From: Acidobacteriaceae bacterium
GTDB lineage: Bacteria; Acidobacteriota; Terriglobia; Terriglobales; Acidobacteriaceae
Direction: 5' to 3'
DNA length: 64,000 bases
Assembly (NCBI GenBank): GCA_025462735.1
Contig: JAOAPC010000024.1
Span: 186,001-250,000 of the forward strand
Shown: piece after piece, positions 35,663 through 44,256 of the stretch
Position numbering within the stretch: the first letter of the stretch is position 1
Layout: each line of letters opens with the position of its first letter
Translations under genes and position numbers: made by a program
The notes under the pieces: model-generated
Database searches by the model: none
What the model saw: the letters and a program-made list of their open reading frames with translations, nothing else
What the model was told of the DNA's origin: nothing

Positions 35663-37510
35663 ATGAAGCGAGTCATGGCTTTGGCGCTCACGTTTATGCT
35701 GTCGGCATTGGCAGCGCAAGCCCAGCAAAGCACGGCAACTGCTACCGCTGGCACATCGAGGAGAAGGGCGGCCCCGCGGACCGACCCGGCCATTGCAAAC
35801 CAATTGAGTGAACTCAAGCAGGCCATCGATGCTCAACAGCAACAGATCAGACAGCTAAGCCAGCAGATCCAAAGCCGCGATCAGCAGCTCCAGCAACTCC
35901 AGCAGAAGCTAGACCAGAGCCAGTCAGCGACGGCTCAAGCCGAGTCCAAAGCAGATGCCGCTGCCTCGCAGTCCTCAGAGCAGCAGCAAACGGTGACGTC
36001 ACTCAAGAGCGATGTCGCGGACTTGAAGTCCAACACCACCAACTCAGCATTGACTCTGCAGGAAACGCAAAAGCTCATCCACGAAGCCGAGAGCCCGGTT
36101 GCACTTCACTATAAGGGCGTCAACATAACGCCAGTCGGCTTTTTGGCGGCAGAAACGGTATGGCGCCAGCGTGCACTTGGATCAGACATCAATACCCCAT
36201 TCAACACCATTTCGATGCCAGGGGCGGATGCAGCTCATCTGAGTGAATTTTTTGGTTCCGGGCGCCAGTCTCGGGTGGGAATGCTGGTCGAAGGCAAGCT
36301 GAGCACGGCCAAGCTAGCTGGCTACGTGGAAGCTGACTTCCTTTCCGCCGGCATTACCTCGAACAACAACCAGAGCAATAGCTATTCGCTTCGGCAACGG
36401 CAGGCCTGGGCACAGGCGGCGCTTAACGACGGCCTGACCTTCACCGGCGGCCAGATGTGGAGCCTGGTGACGGAGACCAAGAAAGGCATGGATAACCGCA
36501 CCGAAGCCTTGCCGATGACTATCGATCCGCAGTACAACGTCGGCTTCAGCTGGGCGCGACAGTTCGGGTTCCGGGTTACGAAAAATTTCGCCAATAAATT
36601 CTGGCTTGGTGCTTCAGTTGAAAATGCGCAGGCTCTCTTTTCTGCCAGCGGCCAGGCGCAGAATTTTCTGCTTGGTTCAGCCGGTACCAGCGGCGGACTT
36701 TACAATCCTTCCGCAACTTACAGCTTCAATCCTTCGCCTGACTTCGTCTTCAAAGCGGCGGCTGAACCGGGGTTTGGACACTTCGAGGTCTTCGGCGTAG
36801 TGCGCCGCTTCCGCGACCGGGTTTACCCGGCTGCAAACGCTACAACGCCGTCAGCCGCCGGAGCTTATGACTTCTCCACGACTACCGCTGGCGTGGGCGC
36901 TAATGCCCGTGTTTCTCTCTTGAAGAAGCACATTGATATTGGCGGGCATTTCTTTGGCGGCGATGGTATGGGGCGCTACGGAAGTTCGACGCTCCCCGAT
37001 GTCACAGTGAACCCGAATGGCACGCTCGCTCTTCTGAAGAGCGCGCAGGGCCTGGCGACGCTCGAGTATCACGCTTCCAAGCTTGATGTTTACTTCAACG
37101 CGGGCGCTGAGTTTGTTGGACGGCATTATCAGTTCAACGCCAAGGGCACCACCGTGGGGTATGGTTCCCCAACCGCAAACAACGCCGGCTGCTTCACGGA
37201 GCCGGTTCCGGGGACTCCAACGAGTGGTCAGTTTCCGACTTCCTCCAGCGGGTTCCTGCCCAGCAGCCCCTCCAATTGCACGGCAAACACCCGCAACGTA
37301 ATCGAAGGAACAGCGGGGTTCTGGTACCGCTTCTACAAGGGGCCAAAGGGAACGCTACAGTGGGGGCCACAGTACTCCTACTTCATGCGTAATACATGGG
37401 CGGCTTGCGGCAACGCGGCCTTGACGGGTCCATGCCCGGTTTTCCATTTGACCGCGCCGCACGGCAACGAGAACATGTTCCTCACATCGTTCCGCTACTA
37501 CCTGCCTTAA
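35663..37510 (+). CDS. Outer-membrane porin, DcaP-like, with N-terminal coiled coil
   Basis: A 615-residue outer-membrane protein. Signal peptide KRVMALALTFMLSALAAQA is followed by a Gln-rich coiled coil at about residues 45-130 (LKQAIDAQQQQIRQLSQQIQ and so on), as in trimeric DcaP-type porins, where it may span the periplasm or trimerise. From about residue 155 the sequence alternates as a beta barrel (NITPVGFLAAETVWR, RQSRVGMLVEGKLSTAKLAGYVEADF, WAQAALNDGLTFTGGQMWSLVTET) and it ends with an aromatic strand (MFLTSFRYYLP). The substrate is unknown, perhaps small anions or oligosaccharides. A terminator follows at 37530. Confidence 0.85.
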   Translation: MKRVMALALTFMLSALAAQAQQSTATATAGTSRRRAAPRTDPAIANQLSELKQAIDAQQQQIRQLSQQIQSRDQQLQQLQQKLDQSQSATAQAESKADAAASQSSEQQQTVTSLKSDVADLKSNTTNSALTLQETQKLIHEAESPVALHYKGVNITPVGFLAAETVWRQRALGSDINTPFNTISMPGADAAHLSEFFGSGRQSRVGMLVEGKLSTAKLAGYVEADFLSAGITSNNNQSNSYSLRQRQAWAQAALNDGLTFTGGQMWSLVTETKKGMDNRTEALPMTIDPQYNVGFSWARQFGFRVTKNFANKFWLGASVENAQALFSASGQAQNFLLGSAGTSGGLYNPSATYSFNPSPDFVFKAAAEPGFGHFEVFGVVRRFRDRVYPAANATTPSAAGAYDFSTTTAGVGANARVSLLKKHIDIGGHFFGGDGMGRYGSSTLPDVTVNPNGTLALLKSAQGLATLEYHASKLDVYFNAGAEFVGRHYQFNAKGTTVGYGSPTANNAGCFTEPVPGTPTSGQFPTSSSGFLPSSPSNCTANTRNVIEGTAGFWYRFYKGPKGTLQWGPQYSYFMRNTWAACGNAALTGPCPVFHLTAPHGNENMFLTSFRYYLP

Positions 37511-37529
37511 GTTGCTATTGCTGCAAACG

Positions 37530-37568
37530 TATGGCTTCGGCGAACACCGCCGAAGCCATTTTCGTTTC
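37530..37568 (+). terminator. Rho-independent terminator of the porin gene
   Basis: ATGGCTTCGGCG-AACAC-CGCCGAAGCCAT followed by TTTCGTTT. A perfect stem of about 11 bp with a T-rich tail, 20 nt after the porin stop. Confidence 0.85.
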
Positions 37569-37592
37569 CCTGTGATTTCACAGGAACGCCTC

Positions 37593-37629
37593 CAACAAGG
37601 AAGCCCGTATAGGACAGGAGGGCGCGGCC
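37593..37629. repeat. 37-bp direct repeat, left copy
   Basis: Contains CAAGCCCGTATAGGACA-type sequence (here GGAAGCCCGTATAGGACAGG) and GAGGGCGC. It matches 39421-39457 at 34 of 37 positions. The two copies bracket the AlbA_2/ATPase regulator genes. Confidence 0.85.
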
Positions 37630-37736
37630 ATGGCCCTCAAGGCGAGGCGATACGCTGTGGATGCCATCACAGGGCTTCCAGATATCACATTTGCGTGACC
37701 ATGTACCGTCGAGAGAAAAAAAACTGGTAACTACCT

Positions 37737-38480
37737 ATGATTCAGCGAGATAATGACACCCCTCGAGGGTTCCCTCAGGGGCTAAACCATGCAGATAATC
37801 CGCCGCCAGAGCCACACATTGACCAATACGAAATTGACTGGCCAAAACCAGAGGGTCTGCGGCTTCTCACGCCTGACGAGATTTACGCAAAGGGAGATGT
37901 TGATCTTCTCGCGTCAGTCAAAGAAGATCGCCGGATTGAAAAGAAGCCAATCGCTTATCAATGCCGCGCCCTAAGTGAATACTTTTCAATGTGGGCAAAT
38001 ACTCCTCCAGATGGAGGGCTGATCGTTCTTGGAATGGAGAACGACGGTTCTGTCATTCGCGGATGTGAAAGTATTCCGCAATCCAGAGTCAATGAACTCG
38101 AATGCACTGGAGGAACGTTCTGCCCAGATGCTCGCCACGAATTTAAGAAGCTCCAACTTAAACGCAAAGATGGGGTCAATGATTCGGTTCTCGTTTTCCG
38201 CGTTTTTTACAACAAAGACAAGGTTGTGACAACGACGGCGGGCAAGGCATTTAGGCGACGAGGGGAATCGAAGTATGAAATCCCTCTCAAGGAAGTAACA
38301 GAACTCCAGCACGAAAAGGGAGAAGTAGATTTTGAGCAAGAACCAGTCGATCTTAAATTTCCAGACGATTTCAATATGGAGTTAGTAAACGCATTTTGCG
38401 AGAGATTACGGGAGGCAACCAATCTCACTCAGTTCCATCCCGCCGAGGAAATCTCGTCAAGAGGCGCTTGGGAATCATGA
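37737..38480 (+). CDS. AlbA_2 (Schlafen-type) DNA-binding regulator, N-terminal part of a split gene
   Basis: 247 residues. Residues 50-180 match the AlbA_2/Schlafen domain: LASVKEDRRIEKKPIAYQCRALSEYFSMWANTPPDGGLIVLGME (split) and the C-terminal strand region VLVFRVFYNKDKVVTTTAGKAFRRRGESKYEIP. The domain binds nucleic acid in predicted transcriptional regulators. The frame ends in an unnatural tail (SSRGAWES). The continuation lies in another frame from about 38453: adding one base after GAGGAAATC joins HPAEEI to LVKRRLG, which carries on the family sequence. So this looks like the front half of one 550-residue gene broken by a one-base deletion. The segment is AT-richer than its surroundings. 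Confidence 0.75.
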   Translation: MIQRDNDTPRGFPQGLNHADNPPPEPHIDQYEIDWPKPEGLRLLTPDEIYAKGDVDLLASVKEDRRIEKKPIAYQCRALSEYFSMWANTPPDGGLIVLGMENDGSVIRGCESIPQSRVNELECTGGTFCPDARHEFKKLQLKRKDGVNDSVLVFRVFYNKDKVVTTTAGKAFRRRGESKYEIPLKEVTELQHEKGEVDFEQEPVDLKFPDDFNMELVNAFCERLREATNLTQFHPAEEISSRGAWES

Positions 38481-39391
38481 CCACAAAGGGATTTCAGCCG
38501 AATGTAGCATGCACGTTGCTTTTTGCTAGAGATCCACTAAGAAAATTTCCCGGATGCAAGACCAGATTGCTGCGGTTCGAGGGTGAACACGAGCACACTG
38601 GCAGCACGCTAAACGCCGTCAAGGATGTCACGTTCGAGGGCCCGGTGCCAATGCTGATTGTGGAAACCGCTAAAATCGTAGAAACACAACTTCGTACATT
38701 TTCGAAGCTGGGGACTGATGGGAAGTTCTATACAGACCCCGAGTATCCATATGGCGCATGGTATGAGGCTATTGTGAATGCATGTGTCCACCGTTCATAC
38801 AGCATGAAAAACCAAAACATTTTTATCAGAATGTTTGATGATCGCTTAATTATTGAAAGTCCTGGCGGCTTTCCTCCCTTTGTCTCGCCAGAAAACATCT
38901 ACGAGTTCAGCCATCCTAGAAATCCTCACCTAATGTCGGCAATGCAGTTCTTGGATTACGTCAAGGCAATGAACGAGGGAACTCGCAGAATGCGCGACAG
39001 CATGAATCGGATGAGACTGCCGAACCCGGAGTTTAAGGAGGGTGAAGTCAGCTTTAATACCTACGTAAGAGTTGTGTTGAGAAATAATGTGAAGCAGCGT
39101 CGTGCATGGGTTGTCGCCGATGTCAGCAGCATCGTGGGAGAAGACCTTGCCAGACAGCTCAGTGAGCACGAGCGAATGATAGTTAATCGCATCTCCGATA
39201 ACGGACGCATAAACGTTAGCGAGGTCCAACGACTGACACAGCGTGAATGGAGTTCCGCTAAGACCTTGCTGCAAAAAATGGTCAAAAAGGAGATTCTCGT
39301 CTGGCACCATCGCAAGGATATAGAACGCGATTCGGGCGCCTACTACACCCTAAAAAAGTCCATACAGAAAACTGCCAAAATCAAAGAATAA
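38477..39391 (+). CDS. ATPase-like regulator with winged helix, C-terminal part of a split gene
   Basis: 304 residues from ATG 38477, whose ATGA overlaps the stop of the upstream half; the frame itself is open from 38396. It contains YGAWYEAIVNACVHRSYSMKNQNIFIRMFDDRLIIESPGGFPP (split), the divergent HATPase module found C-terminal to AlbA_2 in COG2865-type regulators. A winged-helix region follows (LSEHERMIVNRISDNGRINVSEVQRLTQ). The upstream half ends abnormally, so the pair is most simply one frameshifted gene. The ATGA overlap would still allow coupled translation. G plus C is only 23 of 60 at 38821-38880, low for this window, which suggests transfer. Confidence 0.75.
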   Translation: MTTKGFQPNVACTLLFARDPLRKFPGCKTRLLRFEGEHEHTGSTLNAVKDVTFEGPVPMLIVETAKIVETQLRTFSKLGTDGKFYTDPEYPYGAWYEAIVNACVHRSYSMKNQNIFIRMFDDRLIIESPGGFPPFVSPENIYEFSHPRNPHLMSAMQFLDYVKAMNEGTRRMRDSMNRMRLPNPEFKEGEVSFNTYVRVVLRNNVKQRRAWVVADVSSIVGEDLARQLSEHERMIVNRISDNGRINVSEVQRLTQREWSSAKTLLQKMVKKEILVWHHRKDIERDSGAYYTLKKSIQKTAKIKE

Positions 39392-39420
39392 GAGGCAGGA
39401 GTTCTCCATACTAAAATCCA

Positions 39421-39457
39421 CAACAAGCAAGCCCGTATAGGACAAGAGGGCGCAGCC
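39421..39457. repeat. 37-bp direct repeat, right copy
   Basis: GCAAGCCCGTATAGGACAAG with flanking CAACAA and GAGGGCGC. Matches 37593-37629 with three differences. It starts 29 nt after the stop of the split regulator. Confidence 0.85.
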
Positions 39458-39512
39458 CGTGCCGCGCCCTGTTAGCCCCGCTGCCAGTCAGCAATCGCCT
39501 GGCCGATCCGAC

Positions 39513-41051
39513 TCACGGCCGCGGGGGCGTGCAATCGTTGATTGGTGGCAACGCTTGTCCAACCGGGGTGTTCAGCGATGGCGAATGCGTGAAGTCGAAC
39601 ATGTCTACCAGAGGGTTCGCGTATTCGTCCCGCTTGGTCAGGTAGTACCTTACGCCGTTGATTGTCAGGAACCGGCGCTCGATCAATGCCAGCATCGAGG
39701 TGTGATCGCCAACCGCATGCGAAACGTAATGCTGTTTCGAGAACGGAGAGACGGCAATGAACGGAATACGAATTCCCAGTTGATTGAAATTCGCGCACTG
39801 CGCGGGATACGGCCGGGTAGGATCCGAAGCCAACGCAGGGCATAACTGTTCCGCATCAGCCACGCTGGTGTCAGTGGTGCTCACAAAGTTGTACGAGCAC
39901 TCTGCGCCGCCGCCAGGCTGTTCGCTGGCTGGAGGGTTGGAGAGGTCTTCGCACTGTCCTGGATTGATTCCATCAGGATTCAAAGCTCCGCCTTGCGGGG
40001 CTTTCGGCGATTTGGCGTGATCATAGAAGCCGCCGTGTTCGTCATGGGTAATAAATATGATGGAATCCTTCCAGTAAGGACCGTTGCGGACAGCATTTAT
40101 CACCTGCGAAATGTGGGCCTCGCCGCGCTGGATATCCACAGGCGGGTGCTCGTCATCTTCGGCGGCTGTTCCCTCCAAACCGAAATCGGGATCAACCAAG
40201 GAGACAGATGGAAGCGTGCCGACTCCCGCAGCTTGTGCCAGGAATGCCGAGAGCGGAAGGAAATGGGAATCAGAAGTAGAGAGAAAGCTGCCAGCCTGCG
40301 GAGCATCCTCGAAGTAATCGGCCCACGAGACTCCGAAGCGGTTTAGCAAGTCGAAAATAGTTCCCGTAATGGGCTTGTAACCTTGTCCCGGAGGAAATGT
40401 GTCGCTGGTTGTGAGATGGCCAAACGAGGTCGCGGCCATTAAATAAGAGCGATTGGGAAAAGTCGGACCGAGCACCGAAGCGAAGTGACGGTCGCTGACC
40501 GCGAATTTCTGCGCCAGTTCGTAGTAAAACGGAATGTCGATCTGATTGTAAAAGCCAATGGTCTGGTCGTCAGTAGGGCTTTCGACCCCATTGTCCAGTT
40601 GTTCGGTCAGATCATTCACTCGCACGAAGCCATCGCTCAGAAAACTCGAAAGTGTGCTATTGGGATTTAAAAAGTTCCCCTCTTTGTGGGTGCTGACCCA
40701 CGAGTGGTCTAGGTCGGGTACAACGCAGCGGCTGAGTTCGTGAAATGCCTTCACCGTCAAACCATTGTCGTCGAGATTCGAGTTTGAGCAACTCACGTTG
40801 CCGGATGGATCTGCGCTGCAGGTCAGGCCGTCCACGCATAGATGGTCGCTTGCCGAGCACGTGCCATTACCGTTGTGGTAGGGACTGCCGGGTGCGTAAG
40901 CAAGGGCGCCAAAGTAGTTGTCGAAGGAATGGTTCTCCTGCATCACGATGATTATGTGGTTGACCTTGTGTAGATTGCCGTCTGCCACGGCCGCAAAGGG
41001 CGCTAGAGAAGTTAGGACAAGAACCGTAGCCGCAAAAAAAACTCGCCGCAT
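39513..41051 (-). CDS. Secreted phospholipase C-family phosphoesterase
   Basis: A 512-residue protein with signal peptide RRVFFAATVLVLTSLAPFAAVA. The catalytic domain has IIIVMQENHSFDNYFG (metal and nucleophile region), DLDHSWVSTHKEGN, FPNRSYLMAATSFG, and IFITHDEHGGFYDHAKSP near the C-terminal metal site, all marks of the bacterial non-haemolytic PLC/acid phosphatase family. It has several cysteines in SDHLCVDGLTCSADPSGNVSC that probably form disulfides outside the cell. It lacks the Ig-like tail of its neighbours. It diverges from the phosphoesterase at 41437. Confidence 0.9.
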   Translation of the reverse strand: MRRVFFAATVLVLTSLAPFAAVADGNLHKVNHIIIVMQENHSFDNYFGALAYAPGSPYHNGNGTCSASDHLCVDGLTCSADPSGNVSCSNSNLDDNGLTVKAFHELSRCVVPDLDHSWVSTHKEGNFLNPNSTLSSFLSDGFVRVNDLTEQLDNGVESPTDDQTIGFYNQIDIPFYYELAQKFAVSDRHFASVLGPTFPNRSYLMAATSFGHLTTSDTFPPGQGYKPITGTIFDLLNRFGVSWADYFEDAPQAGSFLSTSDSHFLPLSAFLAQAAGVGTLPSVSLVDPDFGLEGTAAEDDEHPPVDIQRGEAHISQVINAVRNGPYWKDSIIFITHDEHGGFYDHAKSPKAPQGGALNPDGINPGQCEDLSNPPASEQPGGGAECSYNFVSTTDTSVADAEQLCPALASDPTRPYPAQCANFNQLGIRIPFIAVSPFSKQHYVSHAVGDHTSMLALIERRFLTINGVRYYLTKRDEYANPLVDMFDFTHSPSLNTPVGQALPPINDCTPPRP

Positions 41052-41436
41052 GATGATGCCTCCTTATGGGCCCCAACCCGAAGGAGTCTCACAAGTACAT
41101 AGTCAATATGCCAGACCGAAAGCGACCGCCCGATGAATTGTTGATTAATTCGTGCCGCAGTGAACGCGTCGTTCGACACGCACGGGTACATAACAGATTC
41201 ACTGCGAACCCACGTGCAGCCTTCACATAGGCCGGACGGAGTTTTCCAGAGCTTTCGTACATGTACTTCTGTGATCCGATTTACACATGCGACTAAGGTA
41301 TTCGTCGGATTGTTGATATCAGGCAACATTTGTACTTTGCCCTAGGGCCCTTCTACATTCTTGAATTTTTAAAAAACACCCCGGGTGCGGGGATGCGCAT
41401 TCGCGTGCGCAATCGCAGGAGAATTTAGGAGGAGCA
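41052..41436. other. Divergent promoter region between two phosphoesterase genes
   Basis: 385 nt separate the two starts. Near 41437 there are two small hairpins, CACCCCGGGTG (41377-41387) and GCGCA-TTCGCG-TGCGC (41395-41410), then AGGAGG at 41427-41432. On the other side AGGAGGCATCATC lies upstream of 41051 on the minus strand. Sequence between is unremarkable; PhoB-like boxes were not evident by eye. Confidence 0.5.
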
Positions 41437-43320
41437 ATGAAGTTTGCAGCGTTGGGGCTATTTTTGTTGAGCACGATTGCATGGGCACAAGTTCCACAAT
41501 CTAAGCATGTTTGGGTTCTCACTGAGGAAAATCACAGTTATGAGGCCGTGATCGACAATTCTGCCATGCCCTATTTCAATTCCCTGGCGGCCAAATACAG
41601 CTTGGCCACCCAGTATTATGCCGAGCAGCACAATTCGATCTCGGCACTGATGTGGCTGGTGGCGGGCCAACCGATTACTTCCAATAACTCGACCACAAGC
41701 TGCTACGGCGTGAACAACATCGCGCGGCAGTTGATCTCCCAGGGTTATAAGTGGCGCTCATACCAGGAGGACTTGCCGTATCCGGGATTCACCGGAATCA
41801 GCAACCTGCATTACGTGCGCCGGCACAATCCGATTATCGACTTCACGGACACTTGTGCGTCCAGCCAGAAATACAATTCCGTGCCGTACACGCAATTGGC
41901 GACAGATATCGCGAACCACGCGACTCCGAATTACGCTTACCTAACACCAAGCGTGGCTAATGATGCGCACGACGGACCTCTGACAACAGCGGATTCATGG
42001 CTCGCACAGCATGTTCCTGCAATCCTTGCATTGCCAGAATTCCAGCCTGGAGGAGATGGCATTCTGTTCATTGTGTGGGATGAAGCAGATCTTGGAAATG
42101 ACAACCGCTGCAGCTCGAGGATTTCAGGCGGCTGCGGAGGACGGGTGGCAACACTCGTGATTGGGCCTCAGGTAAAACGCGGATATAAGTCGTCCATCCG
42201 CTATGACCATGGGAACCTGTTGAGTACGGTGTGCGCGGTCATGGGGCTTTCGTCTTGCCCGGGGGCTGGCTCGGTACAGCTTCCGATGAGCGACGTATTC
42301 AATACAGTCAACATTGCCACCCCGTTTCCAAATGCTGCAGTAGCTTCGCCGGTCCGCATTCAGGCAACCACTTCGAACAGTTCGCCCGTTACCGCGATGC
42401 AGGTATATGTGGACAGTACCCTGAAGTATCAGGTCAGTGGCAATGCGGTGAATACAACATTGCCCATCAGCACGGGCCAGCACTACATCGTGGTTCAGTC
42501 TTGGGACGCTTCAGGCGGCATCCACAAGCGCGGAGTTACCGTGAATGTGCAATCACAGGCAGTCGTTGTGACCAATCCTGCCCCGCAGTCTTTGGTCGGC
42601 ACCCCGCTTCAGGTGGGAGCGATCGCCGGCGGGCAAACTCCAGTCACCAAGATGCAGCTCTACGTCGATGGCAGTTCGCAATACCAGGCCAGCGGCAATA
42701 CGCTGAACGCTTCGGTTTCGCTTTCCTCAGGAACCCATATGCTCGCGGTCGAGGCCGCGGACACTTCAGGAAACTTGGCTACGAATAAGTTCTCGGTAAC
42801 TTCGGCCAGCCCGAACATAAACATTCTGTCTCCGGCAGCCAACACCAGCTTCTACTCTCCTATGTATGTCTCCGCTTTGGCCATTGACCCGACGCCAGTG
42901 AAAGCCGTCGAGGTTTACATGGACGGTAGCCTGCTATATGAGGTGACCGGTACTGGCGTTCAGAACAGCATCCCCGTTTCGATCGGGAAGCATTCGGTAG
43001 TTGTGCAGGAATGGAACAGTTCAGGCGCAACTTACAAACGGACCATCAATGTAAATGTCGTCGGAGTCCCGATCACCATCTCATCTCCGAAGGCGAATGC
43101 CACGGTGGGCTCGACCGTCACAGTTGCAGCGTCGGCCCCAACCAGCAGTCCCGTCCAGACCATGCAGATTTACATAGACAATAATATGGTCTACCAGGTC
43201 GGTGGTCAGTCGGTAAGCCACTCGTTCACACTGGCGCTCGGCCAGCACAAAATCGTCGCTAAAGGCTGGGATGGCGCCGGAAACAATTGGTTCACCACGG
43301 AATACATCACAGTCAACTAG
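41437..43320 (+). CDS. Secreted phosphoesterase with four tandem Ig-like domains
   Basis: A 627-residue protein with signal peptide KFAALGLFLLSTIAWAQ. The catalytic domain (about 20-290) has HVWVLTEENHSYEAVIDNSAMPYFNSLA (split), PSVANDAHDGPL, and ILFIVWDEADLG, as in the paralogue at 18554. From about residue 295 to the end are four Ig-like units of about 78-86 residues (near 295-379, 380-456, 457-542, 543-627). Each has the pattern P(V/M)xxMQ(V/I)Y(V/M)D...YxVxG...G(Q/K)H. A strong AGGAGG precedes ATG 41437. The tail may bind a surface or polymer. Confidence 0.88.
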   Translation: MKFAALGLFLLSTIAWAQVPQSKHVWVLTEENHSYEAVIDNSAMPYFNSLAAKYSLATQYYAEQHNSISALMWLVAGQPITSNNSTTSCYGVNNIARQLISQGYKWRSYQEDLPYPGFTGISNLHYVRRHNPIIDFTDTCASSQKYNSVPYTQLATDIANHATPNYAYLTPSVANDAHDGPLTTADSWLAQHVPAILALPEFQPGGDGILFIVWDEADLGNDNRCSSRISGGCGGRVATLVIGPQVKRGYKSSIRYDHGNLLSTVCAVMGLSSCPGAGSVQLPMSDVFNTVNIATPFPNAAVASPVRIQATTSNSSPVTAMQVYVDSTLKYQVSGNAVNTTLPISTGQHYIVVQSWDASGGIHKRGVTVNVQSQAVVVTNPAPQSLVGTPLQVGAIAGGQTPVTKMQLYVDGSSQYQASGNTLNASVSLSSGTHMLAVEAADTSGNLATNKFSVTSASPNINILSPAANTSFYSPMYVSALAIDPTPVKAVEVYMDGSLLYEVTGTGVQNSIPVSIGKHSVVVQEWNSSGATYKRTINVNVVGVPITISSPKANATVGSTVTVAASAPTSSPVQTMQIYIDNNMVYQVGGQSVSHSFTLALGQHKIVAKGWDGAGNNWFTTEYITVN

Positions 43321-43434
43321 CTGATCAGGGCAGGGCATTTCCCAACCCTGGGGGATGACCTGCCTTCTTTTCTTGGAGGCTGGCAGAGAGAGCGGGATCT
43401 TTCGCGCGTGGTTTTTTGTGATCTAATTGTCAGC

Positions 43435-43986
43435 ATGGAACAGGCTGGAATTAATCCGCGCCCAGTGGTTGGAGCGATCATCGTGGTCAGCGGCCTGGCG
43501 GTTTCATTCCTGCTGTGGTTGCTGTACATACATCATGCTTCGGCTGATTTTGCCGGGCGCTGGATGTTTTTGCCCGCCCTCAACGCACTTCTGAACGGAT
43601 TGTGCGCGATTACGCTTTGCGTGGGATTGTATTTCATCAAGCATCACAACATCGCAGCGCATCGCGCGAGCATGCTGGTGGCCTTCGCGTTCTCTTCCGC
43701 TTTCCTCGTCAGCTACATCGTGAACCATGCACTGCACGGCGACACAATTTTTCCCGGCCACGGCGCGGTGCGCACGCTGTACCTTTCAATTTTGGCCAGC
43801 CACGTGATCCTTTCTATCGTTGCGCTGCCCATGGTGCTCACAACCTTCTTTTTCTCCCTGACAGGCCGGTTCGCGATCCACCGCCGAATCGCACGCTTCA
43901 CGTTTCCCATCTGGCTCTACGTCTCGATCACTGGCGTGGTCGTTTTCGTCTTCCTCAAGGCGTACGCCTACCAAGCCCGGTATTGA
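43435..43986 (+). CDS. DUF420 family membrane protein
   Basis: A 183-residue integral membrane protein with five hydrophobic helices (VVGAIIVVSGLAVSFLLWLLYI, LNALLNGLCAITLCVGLYFI, MLVAFAFSSAFLVSYIVNH, LSILASHVILSIVALPMVLTTF, FTFPIWLYVSITGVVVFVFL). Conserved histidines occur in HHNIAAHRASML, LASHVILS and IHRRIARF. DUF420 proteins occur near cytochrome c oxidase genes and are linked to its assembly (CtaM-like), but no oxidase genes are here. ATG 43435 is chosen over the upstream start since it precedes the first helix by eleven residues. Confidence 0.83.
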   Translation: MEQAGINPRPVVGAIIVVSGLAVSFLLWLLYIHHASADFAGRWMFLPALNALLNGLCAITLCVGLYFIKHHNIAAHRASMLVAFAFSSAFLVSYIVNHALHGDTIFPGHGAVRTLYLSILASHVILSIVALPMVLTTFFFSLTGRFAIHRRIARFTFPIWLYVSITGVVVFVFLKAYAYQARY

Positions 43987-44256
43987 TCCGGCCTGCTTTG
44001 AGAAGCTATGGGCCACATGGTTGCCGAAGCCCTGGCCTGCGCGACCCGGAACAGTCCTTTAAACGGTCAATGACCTCATCCTGAAGCTACGGCGATAGTT
44101 GGAAGGCACTCCCTCGATCCCGTCTCACTTTTCTCACAATGCACGGTGTCCTGCTATAAGTGCGTGCCTGGACAGTAACTCCTGGAATAAAGCATGTGCT
44201 ATTTCGGTTTCATCAGTAACAAAGGAAAACAGCATGTTTGTCCCGGAGCCGATTAA

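Noticed and set aside
37593-39457. A complete integrative element between the 37-bp repeats
   Set aside because: Only the split regulator lies between them; there is no integrase, transposase or replication gene, so only a cassette or recombination scar can be proposed.
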